From contig CAMYMC010000008.1 of assembly GCA_947259365.1 (NCBI GenBank), positions 124,001-188,000 on the forward strand: DNA of 64,000 bases, in the 5' to 3' direction. The stretch comes from an uncultured Acidimicrobiaceae bacterium. GTDB taxonomy: Bacteria > Actinomycetota > Acidimicrobiia > Spongiisociales > UBA5794. Of this stretch, positions 26,946 to 36,467 are shown piece after piece. Numbering within the stretch: the stretch's first letter is position 1; each line of letters starts with the position of its first letter. The notes under the pieces were generated by a model that was given only the letters and a program-made list of their open reading frames with translations, was not told where the DNA came from and did no database searches. Both the position numbers and the translations under genes were made by a program.

Positions 26946-27154
26946 AGCACCAGCCTTTCCGGAATCGCGCAACCCCGTGGGGCGGCGCATGCCACTCGCG
27001 CACCGTCTTCCCACGTGGGACGCTGCCTCGGATGGTCGCTCCCCATCAGCGGAACCGGCCAGCAGTGGTGCAGCGGAATGGCCATCATACCCCGGGGCAC
27101 CTGACCCGGACCGGGCTGCGCCACCGCGGCAGCGACGGATCTACCCTCACCGCC

Positions 27155-27661
27155 ATGCCGGTGATCGTCGTCGGTGCCGACTCGGACCTCGGAGAGAGGA
27201 TCGTCGCCGCCCTCCTCCCCACCGCTGCAGAGGTCCGGGCCTTCGTGACCGATCCCGGTGCCGCTCCCGGACTGAAACAGCGTGGTGTGAAGGTGGCGAT
27301 CGGTGACGTGTCCGACGGATCTCACGTCGGCGGTGCTGCGATCAACACCTTCTGCGCGGTCATCATCGCCGCGGCTGCCGTCGACGACCGGGAGCGCTCG
27401 TTCGCGAGCACCCCGGCCGAGGTCGCGGCGGCGTGGGCGGAGGGCCTCGCCGAAGCGGGCACCACGAGGGTCATCTGGATCGGTGACGAGTCGGTCCGCG
27501 ACGTCGCTGCGCCGGTCGCCGCGTCCGTGACCGAGTTCGTTGCGGTCTCCTCCACGGCGTTCGGAGCCGACGAGATCGTCGCCGAGGTCGTCCGGCTCGA
27601 GGCGCTCGACCGCCTGGCTGAGCCGGTCGACACTCCGGCGGAGGACGCGCTGGACGCGTGA
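27155..27661 (+). CDS. NAD(P)-binding Rossmann-like protein
   Basis: MPVIVVGADSDLGERIVAALLPTAAEVRAFVTDP. Confidence 0.6.
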   Translation: MPVIVVGADSDLGERIVAALLPTAAEVRAFVTDPGAAPGLKQRGVKVAIGDVSDGSHVGGAAINTFCAVIIAAAAVDDRERSFASTPAEVAAAWAEGLAEAGTTRVIWIGDESVRDVAAPVAASVTEFVAVSSTAFGADEIVAEVVRLEALDRLAEPVDTPAEDALDA

Positions 27662-27677
27662 AGGCCTGCCTCCCCGC

Positions 27678-28901
27678 TCAGAAGACCTCGGGGCACCAGG
27701 GGGCGATGGGCCACGACACGATGCGGTCGAGCGTCGCGATCGCGGCGGCGTCTCCTCTGATCTCGCCGGCGCGGGCGAGCGGCAGGGTGTGCGCCGCCCC
27801 GATGTAGATCGCCCCCAACGCCCGAACATCCATCGCGACGTCGGGATCGGCGGTGGTCGGGACGCACTCGGCGCCATCCGCCGACGCCTCCAGCCGGTAC
27901 GTCGCCACCTCACCGTCGACGCCGCCGATTCCAAGCACGAGCGTGCCCGGCTCGCAATAGCGCCGTGCTTCGAGGGCCGCTCGCACGTCGAGGACCCGGA
28001 GGTAGAGGGCATCGAAGAGGCTGCGGGAGATGCGACGCCGATCGGATGCCTGCCACGCCAGCTCGAGATCCGTCGGCTCGTTCCAGTACGTGACGTGGGG
28101 AAACAGGTCGATTGAGGCGAGGAAGCGCCAGAGGTCGAGTCGCGCCGGCGCGTCGACGGAGATGAGCTCGGAGACGTCGACGGCACCCGCCGGCAGGTCC
28201 CCTTCCCACTTGTCCTTCTGCCGATACAGCGCGTAGCCGACCGCATCGCCGTCCCGGAACAGCACGGCGGCACGGCGTGCGCTCGCCCCGTCCCGCCACT
28301 CGGGCGGGTCGTGGAGCCGGTCGTGGACCCACCAGGGGCGAGACCTGGTGAGCATGCCGGGCCGTTGGCCGAGAGCACGCTCGTAGATGCCGGTGAGCAG
28401 CTCGACGTTCTCGTCGGCGTCGACGAGGGACACCTCCCCCACGCCGTCTCCCGGTGGGAATCCGACGAGGCGGGCGTCGAAGCTCACCCGCACCCGCTCG
28501 GTGGCGGCGCCGTAGCCGAACCTGCCGTAGATGGGCGACTCCGATGCCCACAGTCCCGAGACCGCCTCGCCGCATTCGCGGGCGTCGTCGACATGAGCGG
28601 AGATCATCGCCCGCATGACACCCCGCCTCGTATGCGTCGGCCGGACGGTGACCATGGTCAGCCCGCCCATCGGCACGGTGCCGCCGGGGATCGTCAGACC
28701 GAAGCCGACGGCGGCAGCGGTGCCGACCATCGTGGGACCGTCGAATGCCGCGTAGGTGCGGTCGAGCTCGACGAGGGCCCGGAATCGCGCCGCCGCCTCG
28801 TCGACGTCGTCGCTGCCGATGTCGCCGCCGAAGCCGCGCCGGAGGTTCGCACGGAACGCCGTCACCTCTCCGTCCGCGATCGGTCGGACCGTCAGATCCA
28901 T
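27678..28901 (-). CDS. GNAT family (Eis-like) N-acetyltransferase
   Basis: MDLTVRPIADGEVTAFRANLRRGFG...GLTMVTVRPTHTRRGVMRAMISAHVDDARECGEAVSGLWASESPIYGRFGYG. Confidence 0.85.
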   Translation of the reverse strand: MDLTVRPIADGEVTAFRANLRRGFGGDIGSDDVDEAAARFRALVELDRTYAAFDGPTMVGTAAAVGFGLTIPGGTVPMGGLTMVTVRPTHTRRGVMRAMISAHVDDARECGEAVSGLWASESPIYGRFGYGAATERVRVSFDARLVGFPPGDGVGEVSLVDADENVELLTGIYERALGQRPGMLTRSRPWWVHDRLHDPPEWRDGASARRAAVLFRDGDAVGYALYRQKDKWEGDLPAGAVDVSELISVDAPARLDLWRFLASIDLFPHVTYWNEPTDLELAWQASDRRRISRSLFDALYLRVLDVRAALEARRYCEPGTLVLGIGGVDGEVATYRLEASADGAECVPTTADPDVAMDVRALGAIYIGAAHTLPLARAGEIRGDAAAIATLDRIVSWPIAPWCPEVF

Positions 28902-28983
28902 GGCCGCCAAGCTATCAGAGCGGCCCGGTAGCGACCGACACCCCGGTAGGGTCGGCGGCTCCGTCACCACGCCGAGGAGCGCC

Positions 28984-29772
28984 GTGAGCAAGGTCCGCAT
29001 CGCCGTCCAGTTCCACCCCCAGCATGCCGACTACGACGGCATCCGCCGCGCCGTCGCCCGGGCGGAGGAGCTCGGAGTCGACATCGCCTACACCTGGGAC
29101 CACTTCTACCCCCTCTACGGCGAGCCCGACGGCGAGCACTTCGAGTGCTGGACGATGCTCGGAGCGTGGGCCGAGGCGACCGAGCGCATCGAGATCGGGC
29201 CGCTCGTGACGTGCAACTCGTATCGCAACCCGCAGCTCCTCGCCGACATGGCCCGCACCGTGGATCACATCTCCGGAGGACGCCTGATCTTCGGCATCGG
29301 CGCAGGCTGGTTCGAGCGGGACTACGACGAGTACGGCTACGAGTTCGGCACCGGCGGCGAACGTCTTCGCGCCCTCGCCCGCGATCTCCCCCTCATCAAG
29401 GCACGTTGGGCGAAGCTGAACCCGCCGCCCACTCGTCGGCTACCGCTCCTCATCGGCGGCGGGGGAGAGCGGGTGACGTTGCGAATCGTCGCCGAGCACG
29501 CCGACATCTGGCACGGGTTCGGGACACCGGACGAGCTCGCCCACAAGATCTCGGTCCTCGGGGACCACTGCGCCGCGGTCGGACGCGATCCGGGCGAGAT
29601 CGAGAAGTCGGTGGGAGTCAACAACAAGAGGGTGACCGACGTCGGCGCCCACGGTGATCTCCTCTACGACCTCGGGATCCGCCAGCTCACCTTCGGCTCC
29701 AACGGGCCGGCCTACGACGTCGGCTTCATCGGCGAATGGCTCGCGTGGAGGGATGCGAAGAACGCGTCGTGA
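28984..29772 (+). CDS. LLM-class flavin/F420-dependent oxidoreductase
   Basis: RAEELGVDIAYTWDHFYPLYGEPDG...RTVDHISGGRLIFGIGAGWFERDYDEYGYEF. Confidence 0.88.
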   Translation: MSKVRIAVQFHPQHADYDGIRRAVARAEELGVDIAYTWDHFYPLYGEPDGEHFECWTMLGAWAEATERIEIGPLVTCNSYRNPQLLADMARTVDHISGGRLIFGIGAGWFERDYDEYGYEFGTGGERLRALARDLPLIKARWAKLNPPPTRRLPLLIGGGGERVTLRIVAEHADIWHGFGTPDELAHKISVLGDHCAAVGRDPGEIEKSVGVNNKRVTDVGAHGDLLYDLGIRQLTFGSNGPAYDVGFIGEWLAWRDAKNAS

Positions 29773-29799
29773 GTCGGATGCGGGCCGTGGCGATCGGCG

Positions 29800-30480
29800 C
29801 TACCTCCGGCCGTAGCCGATGACGGAGGAGGGGAGCTCGGCACCGGCGACGAGGTCAGGTGCCGGGACTGGTGCCGCGGCGACAAGGGCGAGCGGCACGA
29901 CGCCGGCCCAGATCCCGAGCTCGCGATCCGCCTCGTCGTCTTCGGGGGGCCCGGTACGCACCTTCGCCGACGCCTCGTCGAGGGCAACGGCGACGACGAG
30001 CGTGGCCCTCGCCTCGGCGTCGGTCATCGGTCGGGACTCGTCCCACCGACCGGGGAGGACGTGGTCGGTGATCGCGGCCAGCGCCCGCTCCTTCTCCACC
30101 GGATCGTCTACGACCCGGGGCTCACCGAACACGACGACCGAGCGGTAGTTCATGGAGTTGTGGAACGCCGACTTGGCGACGACGAGGCCGTCGACGATGG
30201 TCATCGTGACGCAGACCTCCTCCCCCCGTTTCATCGCCCGCAACAGCCTGCTCGCCGGAGAACCGTGCAGATAGAGGGCGTCGCCCACCCGCCCGTGGTT
30301 CGTGGGGATCACGACCGGGTGGCCTTCGTGGACGATGCCGACGTGGCAGATGAGCGCCTCGTCGACGATGGCGGTGATCTCGTCGCGGTCGTAGACCCCG
30401 CGTTCGGGGAGCCTGCGCACCTCGGTCCGCTCGCTGGGAGCCGGCACCGTCTCGACCTCCGCGGCGTCGTGTCGGCTCAT
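29800..30480 (-). CDS. Pyridoxamine 5'-phosphate oxidase-like FMN-binding protein
   Basis: HVGIVHEGHPVVIPTNHGRVGDALYLHGSPASRLLRAM. Confidence 0.8.
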   Translation of the reverse strand: MSRHDAAEVETVPAPSERTEVRRLPERGVYDRDEITAIVDEALICHVGIVHEGHPVVIPTNHGRVGDALYLHGSPASRLLRAMKRGEEVCVTMTIVDGLVVAKSAFHNSMNYRSVVVFGEPRVVDDPVEKERALAAITDHVLPGRWDESRPMTDAEARATLVVAVALDEASAKVRTGPPEDDEADRELGIWAGVVPLALVAAAPVPAPDLVAGAELPSSVIGYGRR

Positions 30481-30504
30481 GCTACGGCCCTCGTCCCGGA
30501 GCGA

Positions 30505-31614
30505 TCACAACGCCTCGGCGAGGAGCTCGACGGAATCGGGGTCCGTGCTGGCGTGGGGTGCGAGGCGCACGTCGCGGCCGTAACACGTACTGGAGATCCC
30601 GACGTCGAGGAGCCGTCGATGCGTGTCGAGCGGATCGATGCCCGGCATTCGGAAACTCACGATGCCCGCTCGTTCCGCGGGCGTCCGCCACGGCGCGATG
30701 ACCTCTGCCCCGGCGCTGGCGAGCACGTCCTCGATCGATGCGACGAGGTCGAGGATCGTCGCCTCGATCGCCGTGATCCCGGCGAGCTCGATGACCTCGA
30801 CAGCGGTGGCAAACGCGAGCGCCCCGAACATGGCGGGGGCTCCGAGCTGGAAGCGCTCGGCATCCGCCCGCTCCTCGTGCGGCGGCGGGGTCCCGAAGTC
30901 GAACGCGTCCTCCACCGCCCACCAGCCGGCGAGGGCCGGCGAGATCCGATCGAGCGCCCGGCCCGAGACCGCCAGCACCCCGGACCCGAACCCGGCTCTC
31001 ATCCATTTGTGCCCCGCCGAGGCGAGGACGTCCGCAGGAGCCAGAGAGGCGGCCACAGCGCCCAGCCCTTGGATCGCGTCGACGACGAGGATCCCATCCG
31101 GTACCAGCTCCCGGATCGCAGGGACGTCGACGCGGAATCCGGTGCGGAAGTCGACGAGGCTGACCGTCACGACGCGGGTATCCGAGTCGACGGCGTCGCG
31201 CAACGCGTCCGCGGTCACCCTCCCGTCCGGCACCGGGACCCGGCGCACCGCAAGACCGCCGAGCGCCTCGGCACGCATCCACGGGTACTGGTTGGCGGGG
31301 AACTCGTGGGCGGCGAAGACGACGTTGCCGTCGACACCGATGAACCCGAACGCCGTGGCAAAGAGCGCCGCCGACGTCGAAGGCACCACCGTGACCTGCT
31401 CCGGGGACGCACCGACGAAACGAGCCATCGTGGCCAGCGACGCTTCGTACACCCCGGTGATGCTCGGCCCGATTGGAGCCGGCGGAGCGGACATCGCCGC
31501 CATCGTGTCGGCGAGGGCCACCCTCACCCGCTGGGGAAGCGGCGACACGGCGGCGTGGTCCATGAACCCGACCGGCTCGGAGAACTCGCGAAGGTAGGCG
31601 GCGGGCACCGTCAT
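30505..31614 (-). CDS. Class V PLP-dependent aminotransferase (cysteine-desulfurase-like)
   Basis: VVDAIQGLGAVAASLAPADVLASAGHKWMRAGFGSGVLAV. Confidence 0.85.
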   Translation of the reverse strand: MTVPAAYLREFSEPVGFMDHAAVSPLPQRVRVALADTMAAMSAPPAPIGPSITGVYEASLATMARFVGASPEQVTVVPSTSAALFATAFGFIGVDGNVVFAAHEFPANQYPWMRAEALGGLAVRRVPVPDGRVTADALRDAVDSDTRVVTVSLVDFRTGFRVDVPAIRELVPDGILVVDAIQGLGAVAASLAPADVLASAGHKWMRAGFGSGVLAVSGRALDRISPALAGWWAVEDAFDFGTPPPHEERADAERFQLGAPAMFGALAFATAVEVIELAGITAIEATILDLVASIEDVLASAGAEVIAPWRTPAERAGIVSFRMPGIDPLDTHRRLLDVGISSTCYGRDVRLAPHASTDPDSVELLAEAL

Positions 31615-31686
31615 GGGTCGCCCGGCATCCCGTTCGAGCGAGTCTTCACCGCGCGGAGGCTACCGGGTCGACACCACCCGCCGCCG

Positions 31687-33462
31687 TCACGCGTTGCCTC
31701 GCTCCCAGACCTCGACGAGATCCCGGTAGGCGTCGCTCGACGCCACCAGGTCATTGTGGGTGCCGTCGGCGATGATCCGCCCGCCATCGATCATGACGAC
31801 CCGGTCGGCGCGCTCGGCGCTGCGGAGACGGTGGGCGATGACGACCGCCGTCCGCCCGGCGAGGAGGATGCGCAGCGCTCCTTCGACCTGGACCTCGGTC
31901 TCCGGGTCGAGGTTCGACGTGGCTTCGTCGAGGACGATGACCGCCGGGTTCACCAGGAACGCCCGACCGAGCGCGATGAGCTGACGCTCTCCCGCCGAAA
32001 AGCGACTTCCTCGCTCCCGGACCGGTGTGTCGAGACCGTCGGGCAGCGTCCGCAACCAGTCGCCGATACCCATGGCGCGGCACACGTCCCAGATGTCGCG
32101 ATCGGTCGCGTCGGGCTTTCCGTAGCGGAAGTTGTCCCGCAGAGACCCGTTGAAGAGGAAGTCGTCCTGGGGGATGAGCGTGGCCGTTGCCGCCCGTGAG
32201 CCGAACGTCAGGCCCTTCAAGTCGTGGCCGTCGATGGTCACCGCTCCCGCGGTGGGGTCGTAGAACCTCAACAGCAGCTTGGCGATCGTCGACTTCCCGG
32301 CGCCCGTCTCGCCGACGATGGCAAGCCGCTGGCCGGCGGGCACGTCGAGCGTCAGCCCCCCGAGCACGATCAGCTCCGGGTCGTACCCGAAGGTCACGTC
32401 CTCCAGCGCCAGCGAGCCCTCCGGCGGCGATGGCAGATCGTAGGCGCCCGGCAGCTCCTGGACCCGGGGACGGGTGTCGCGAAGCTCGAAGAGCTTGGCC
32501 AGCGCTGCCAGCGAGGCCTGGAGCAGGTTGTAGACGTTGGCGAGGTTGATGATCGGCTGGAAGAACCAGTCGAGGTAGAGAAGGAACGCCACGAGGGTGC
32601 CCACGGTGAGGCCGCCGTCGAGCACCCGCAGCCCACCGAAGGCGAGCACGAGGCCGATCGCGGCGGTTCGCAGGAACGCCACGGAAGGGAAGTACCAGCT
32701 GATGGCGCGAGCTGCGGCCATGTTCGCCTCGAAGTAGCGCTCGTTGATGCGGCCGAAGTTCGACGCCTGGGCCTGCTCCTGGGTGAACGCCTGGACGACG
32801 CGAACGCCGGTGATGCCCTCCTGAAGGCTCGCCAGCACCCGACCGATCCGCTCTCGCACCTTCTCGTAGGCGCTGCTCACCTGCTTCTGGAAGAGCACCG
32901 AGAGGAGCACGAGGACGATGATGACGGCGAACGACAACAAGGCGAGGCGCCAGTCGAGGATCAGCATCCCGACGGCGACGCCGACGGCAGTGAGGATGTT
33001 GGTCAGGGCGAGCACCGCGCCCTCGTTGACGAATTCCGTCATCGACTCGATGTCCGACGTCATCCGTGAGACGAGCACCCCGGTCTTGGCATTGTCGTAG
33101 AACGGGACGTCGAGCCGCATGAGATGGCCGAAGATCTCCGACCGCAGCCTGAGGAGAAAACGCTCCCCCACCCATGCCACCGCGTACTGGGCGATGCGCT
33201 GGGCGAAGTACTGGAAGAGGAGCAAGCCGATGAAGACGAGCGCGGCGCTCGTGATCCGGCCGGTGTCTCCGACCCGGATCCCGTCGTCGACTCCGCCGCG
33301 GACGACGAAGGGCCCGAGGAGCCGGGCGCTGGTGGCGAGGATCGCGGCGAGCAGGGCACCGGTGGCGGGCCACACGAGATGGCGCCCGAGACGGGCGGCG
33401 CGCAGCACGAGGCGGCCGGGGTGCTCGATCTCGTACTCGCCGCCGAATCGCGCATACCTCAT
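31687..33462 (-). CDS. ABC exporter half-transporter (canonical NBD)
   Basis: ABC membrane domain, VGETGAGKST, FSAGERQL, VIVLDEATSNLD. Confidence 0.9.
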   Translation of the reverse strand: MRYARFGGEYEIEHPGRLVLRAARLGRHLVWPATGALLAAILATSARLLGPFVVRGGVDDGIRVGDTGRITSAALVFIGLLLFQYFAQRIAQYAVAWVGERFLLRLRSEIFGHLMRLDVPFYDNAKTGVLVSRMTSDIESMTEFVNEGAVLALTNILTAVGVAVGMLILDWRLALLSFAVIIVLVLLSVLFQKQVSSAYEKVRERIGRVLASLQEGITGVRVVQAFTQEQAQASNFGRINERYFEANMAAARAISWYFPSVAFLRTAAIGLVLAFGGLRVLDGGLTVGTLVAFLLYLDWFFQPIINLANVYNLLQASLAALAKLFELRDTRPRVQELPGAYDLPSPPEGSLALEDVTFGYDPELIVLGGLTLDVPAGQRLAIVGETGAGKSTIAKLLLRFYDPTAGAVTIDGHDLKGLTFGSRAATATLIPQDDFLFNGSLRDNFRYGKPDATDRDIWDVCRAMGIGDWLRTLPDGLDTPVRERGSRFSAGERQLIALGRAFLVNPAVIVLDEATSNLDPETEVQVEGALRILLAGRTAVVIAHRLRSAERADRVVMIDGGRIIADGTHNDLVASSDAYRDLVEVWERGNA

Positions 33463-35249
33463 GCGCTCACCCCCGGCTCCGCCGGCTCCCCGAGCTCATC
33501 GGCGCGGGCGAGGACCTCGGCGTACCGAGGTACGGTCGCCAGCAGTTCCTCGTGGGTGCCCGTGGCCACGACGCTGCCGTCCTCGAGGAACACCACCTCG
33601 TCGACGAGAGCCAGCGTCGACGTGCGGTGGGCGATGATGATCGTCGTTCGCCCGGCCATGACTCGCCGCAACGCCGCCTGGATGTCGGCTTCGACGATGG
33701 CGTCGACCGACGACGTCGCGTCATCGAGGATGAGCACCCGGGGGTCGCGCAGCACGGCCCTGGCGAGGGCCACCCGCTGCCGCTGGCCTCCGGAGAGGCT
33801 GTGGCCTCGTTCCCCGACGACGGTCCCGTAGTCGGAGGGAAGCTCGCAGATGAAATCGTGGGCCTGGGCGAGTCGGGCCGCCGCCCTCACTTCCTCGTCA
33901 CCGGCCTCGGGCGCCCCGAGCGCGATGTTGTCTCGCACCGAGGCGGAGAAGAGGAACGTCTCCTGGAACACGACGGCGACCTCGGAGCGGAGGTCGTCGA
34001 GGCGCAGGTTCCGCACGTCGATGCCGTCGAGCAGCACCCTCCCCGAGACGGGGTCGCGGAAACGCGGGATGAGGTGCGCCAGGGTGGTCTTGCCGGACCC
34101 CGTCGCCCCGACGAGGCCGACCGCGGTTCCTCCGCGGACCCGAACCGTGACGCCCTCGAGAACCTCGGGACCGTCGGGATACCCGAAGGCGACGTTCTCG
34201 AAGACGACCTCACCGCGCCCCGGGGGCAGCGTCCTCGCCGGTGCCGGGTCCGCCACCTCAGGTGCCGTTTCGAGCAGCTCGTCGACACGTGAGGCCGCCG
34301 CGGCAGCCCGGGGCAAGTTGGCGAAGAACCAACCCGTGATGCGGATGGGGAGGACGAGAACGGCGAGGTACTGGAGGAAGGCGACGAATTCGCCGAGCGA
34401 GAGCGCACCGTCGACAACCCGGAACCCACCGAGCCACAGCACGGCGACGGTGCCGGCGGAGGGAATGAGCTCGAACAGAGGCCCAAACGCGGCCGATTGC
34501 TTCGCCAGCGCGGTCGTCTTCTCGAAGATCCGGCTCGCCGCACGGTCGAGCCGGTCCCGCTCTTGGCGCTCCTGGCCGTAGGCCTTGACGACCTGGATCC
34601 CGGCAACCGCCTCCTCCACGACCTGGCTGAGGTCGGCGAGGCGCTCCTGGACACCGAACGACAGGTCGATGACACGGCGGGCATATCGGTTCGCCGAAAC
34701 GAGCAGCGTCGGCACCGTCAGCCCGGCGACGACGCCGAGGATCGGGTCGATGACGACGAGGACCGTCACGACGAGCAGGAACATCGCCAGGTTGGCCAGG
34801 GTGATGGGGAGCATGGCGAAGATGAGCCGCACCTGGGAGAGGTCCGAGGATGCCCGTGCCATGAGCTGGCCCGTCGACGTCTGGTCGTGGAACGAGAATG
34901 CGAGCCGCTGGATGTGGGCGAACATCCGGTTGCGGAGGTCGGCCTCGGCCCGGTAGGAGAGACGAAAGCCGAAGTACCGGCGCGCCCCGATGCCGACCGC
35001 CTGGAAGACGCCGGCGACCACGAGGAGCACAACGACGGGAACGAGGCCTTCGCGGTCGCCGCCCCGGATGTCGTCGATGACGCGGCCCACGAGGAGCGGG
35101 ATGACGACGACGAGCGCCATCCACACCAGCGCGCCCCCGATCGACCGCGCCGAATCCACCTTGTAGCGGCCCAGCGTGCGGAAGAGCAGCCGCAGTCCGC
35201 GACGCACCTCGGGGCTGCCCATGCCGGGCGGGCGGGGCGATTCGGTCAC
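33459..35249 (-). CDS. ABC exporter half-transporter (Walker B Glu replaced by Asp)
   Basis: VGATGSGKTT, LSGGQRQRVALARAV, VLILDDATSSVD; 4-nt overlap with the partner gene. Confidence 0.9.
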   Translation of the reverse strand: MTESPRPPGMGSPEVRRGLRLLFRTLGRYKVDSARSIGGALVWMALVVVIPLLVGRVIDDIRGGDREGLVPVVVLLVVAGVFQAVGIGARRYFGFRLSYRAEADLRNRMFAHIQRLAFSFHDQTSTGQLMARASSDLSQVRLIFAMLPITLANLAMFLLVVTVLVVIDPILGVVAGLTVPTLLVSANRYARRVIDLSFGVQERLADLSQVVEEAVAGIQVVKAYGQERQERDRLDRAASRIFEKTTALAKQSAAFGPLFELIPSAGTVAVLWLGGFRVVDGALSLGEFVAFLQYLAVLVLPIRITGWFFANLPRAAAAASRVDELLETAPEVADPAPARTLPPGRGEVVFENVAFGYPDGPEVLEGVTVRVRGGTAVGLVGATGSGKTTLAHLIPRFRDPVSGRVLLDGIDVRNLRLDDLRSEVAVVFQETFLFSASVRDNIALGAPEAGDEEVRAAARLAQAHDFICELPSDYGTVVGERGHSLSGGQRQRVALARAVLRDPRVLILDDATSSVDAIVEADIQAALRRVMAGRTTIIIAHRTSTLALVDEVVFLEDGSVVATGTHEELLATVPRYAEVLARADELGEPAEPGVSA

Positions 35250-35434
35250 CGGTTGAGGCTATCGCAGCCGGACGCCGTTCCCGGCGGTTCGGGGCGAAGC
35301 GGTCAAGGCCCCTCCGGCCGCGGTCGATGATCCAGGGTGATGGCCGCCGGGACGAGTCGCACCGAAGGCGCACCCCGCGACGCGACTGCGGGAGTAATGT
35401 CGCGGCCGCGTTCTACCGATCGAGTCGAGTCCTG

Positions 35435-36412
35435 ATGGTTCCCCGCAAACGTTCTGCCGTCCGTACCACCGCGCAAACGGTGGTCGGCCTCGGTCTGCTC
35501 ACCGTCGGCTTCTTCGCGACCCTGGCGACACTGCTCGGGTTCTTCGGATCGAGCTGGTGGGTGTTCGACGTCCTCGCCAACTTCAGGCTCCAGCTCGCCG
35601 TCGTCCTCCTCGTCGTCGGCTTGCTCTACGGATTGATCCTCGCCAGGGGAGCCGCATTCGTGTTCGTCGTGGTCGGCCTCGTCAACGTCGCACTCGTCGT
35701 GCCCCTCTACCTCGGCTCGCCGGCCGAGGCGCGTGGCTCCGACGATCTCGAGCTCGTGAGCTTCAACGTCCAGGCGTCGAACGCCTCTCGCGACCGTGTC
35801 ATGCGGTGGATCGAGGAGACCGAAGCCGATCTCGTCTTCCTCCTCGAGTCGAGCCAGGAATGGGAGGCGCTGCTCGCCGAGGGCCGGGTCCCCGGTTATT
35901 CGATCCAGAGCGAGCTACCCGCCGACCGGCGCTTCGGCATCACGGTGCTCGCGAAGACCGACGTCACGACGGAGCTGCTTCGCCTCGGCAGCGCCAACGA
36001 CCCCGTGATCAGGGTCGAGACGATGCTCGACGACAGGCCGATCGTCATCTACTCGGTGCATTCCCGCCCGGCGACGTCCGAAGCCGGCACCACGATGCGC
36101 AACTCGCTCCTCGCCCAGGTCGCGGAGCTCGTCGGCGACGAGGTGGACCCGGTCGTCGTCATCGGCGACCTCAACGCGACACCGTGGTCATCTGCGTTCC
36201 GGACCCTTCAAGGCGACGCCGACCTCGTCAACTCCCTCGACGGCTACGGGTTGCAACCGACGTGGCCGGGAGATCTGTGGTTCGGCCTCACCATCCCGAT
36301 CGACCACATGCTTCACACTCAGGAACTGACGACGACGGACCGTCGCATCGGGCCGTCCCTCGGCTCCGACCACCGTCCGCTCCAGGTCACCGTCGCCCGC
36401 GCCGTCGCCTGA
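35435..36412 (+). CDS. Membrane-anchored endonuclease/exonuclease/phosphatase-family protein
   Basis: N-terminal TM segments, then SFNVQASN...VVVIGDLNATPWSSAF...LGSDHRPL. Confidence 0.85.
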   Translation: MVPRKRSAVRTTAQTVVGLGLLTVGFFATLATLLGFFGSSWWVFDVLANFRLQLAVVLLVVGLLYGLILARGAAFVFVVVGLVNVALVVPLYLGSPAEARGSDDLELVSFNVQASNASRDRVMRWIEETEADLVFLLESSQEWEALLAEGRVPGYSIQSELPADRRFGITVLAKTDVTTELLRLGSANDPVIRVETMLDDRPIVIYSVHSRPATSEAGTTMRNSLLAQVAELVGDEVDPVVVIGDLNATPWSSAFRTLQGDADLVNSLDGYGLQPTWPGDLWFGLTIPIDHMLHTQELTTTDRRIGPSLGSDHRPLQVTVARAVA

Positions 36413-36467
36413 GGGCACCCCGAACGGCAGGGGATCCCTCCCCGCCGGCCCTCACTAGCCTGCCCCG

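Noticed and set aside
30061-32199. 712-aa plus-strand ORF across the PPOX, aminotransferase and ABC genes
   Set aside because: Spans several well-supported minus-strand genes; composition typical of shadow ORFs.
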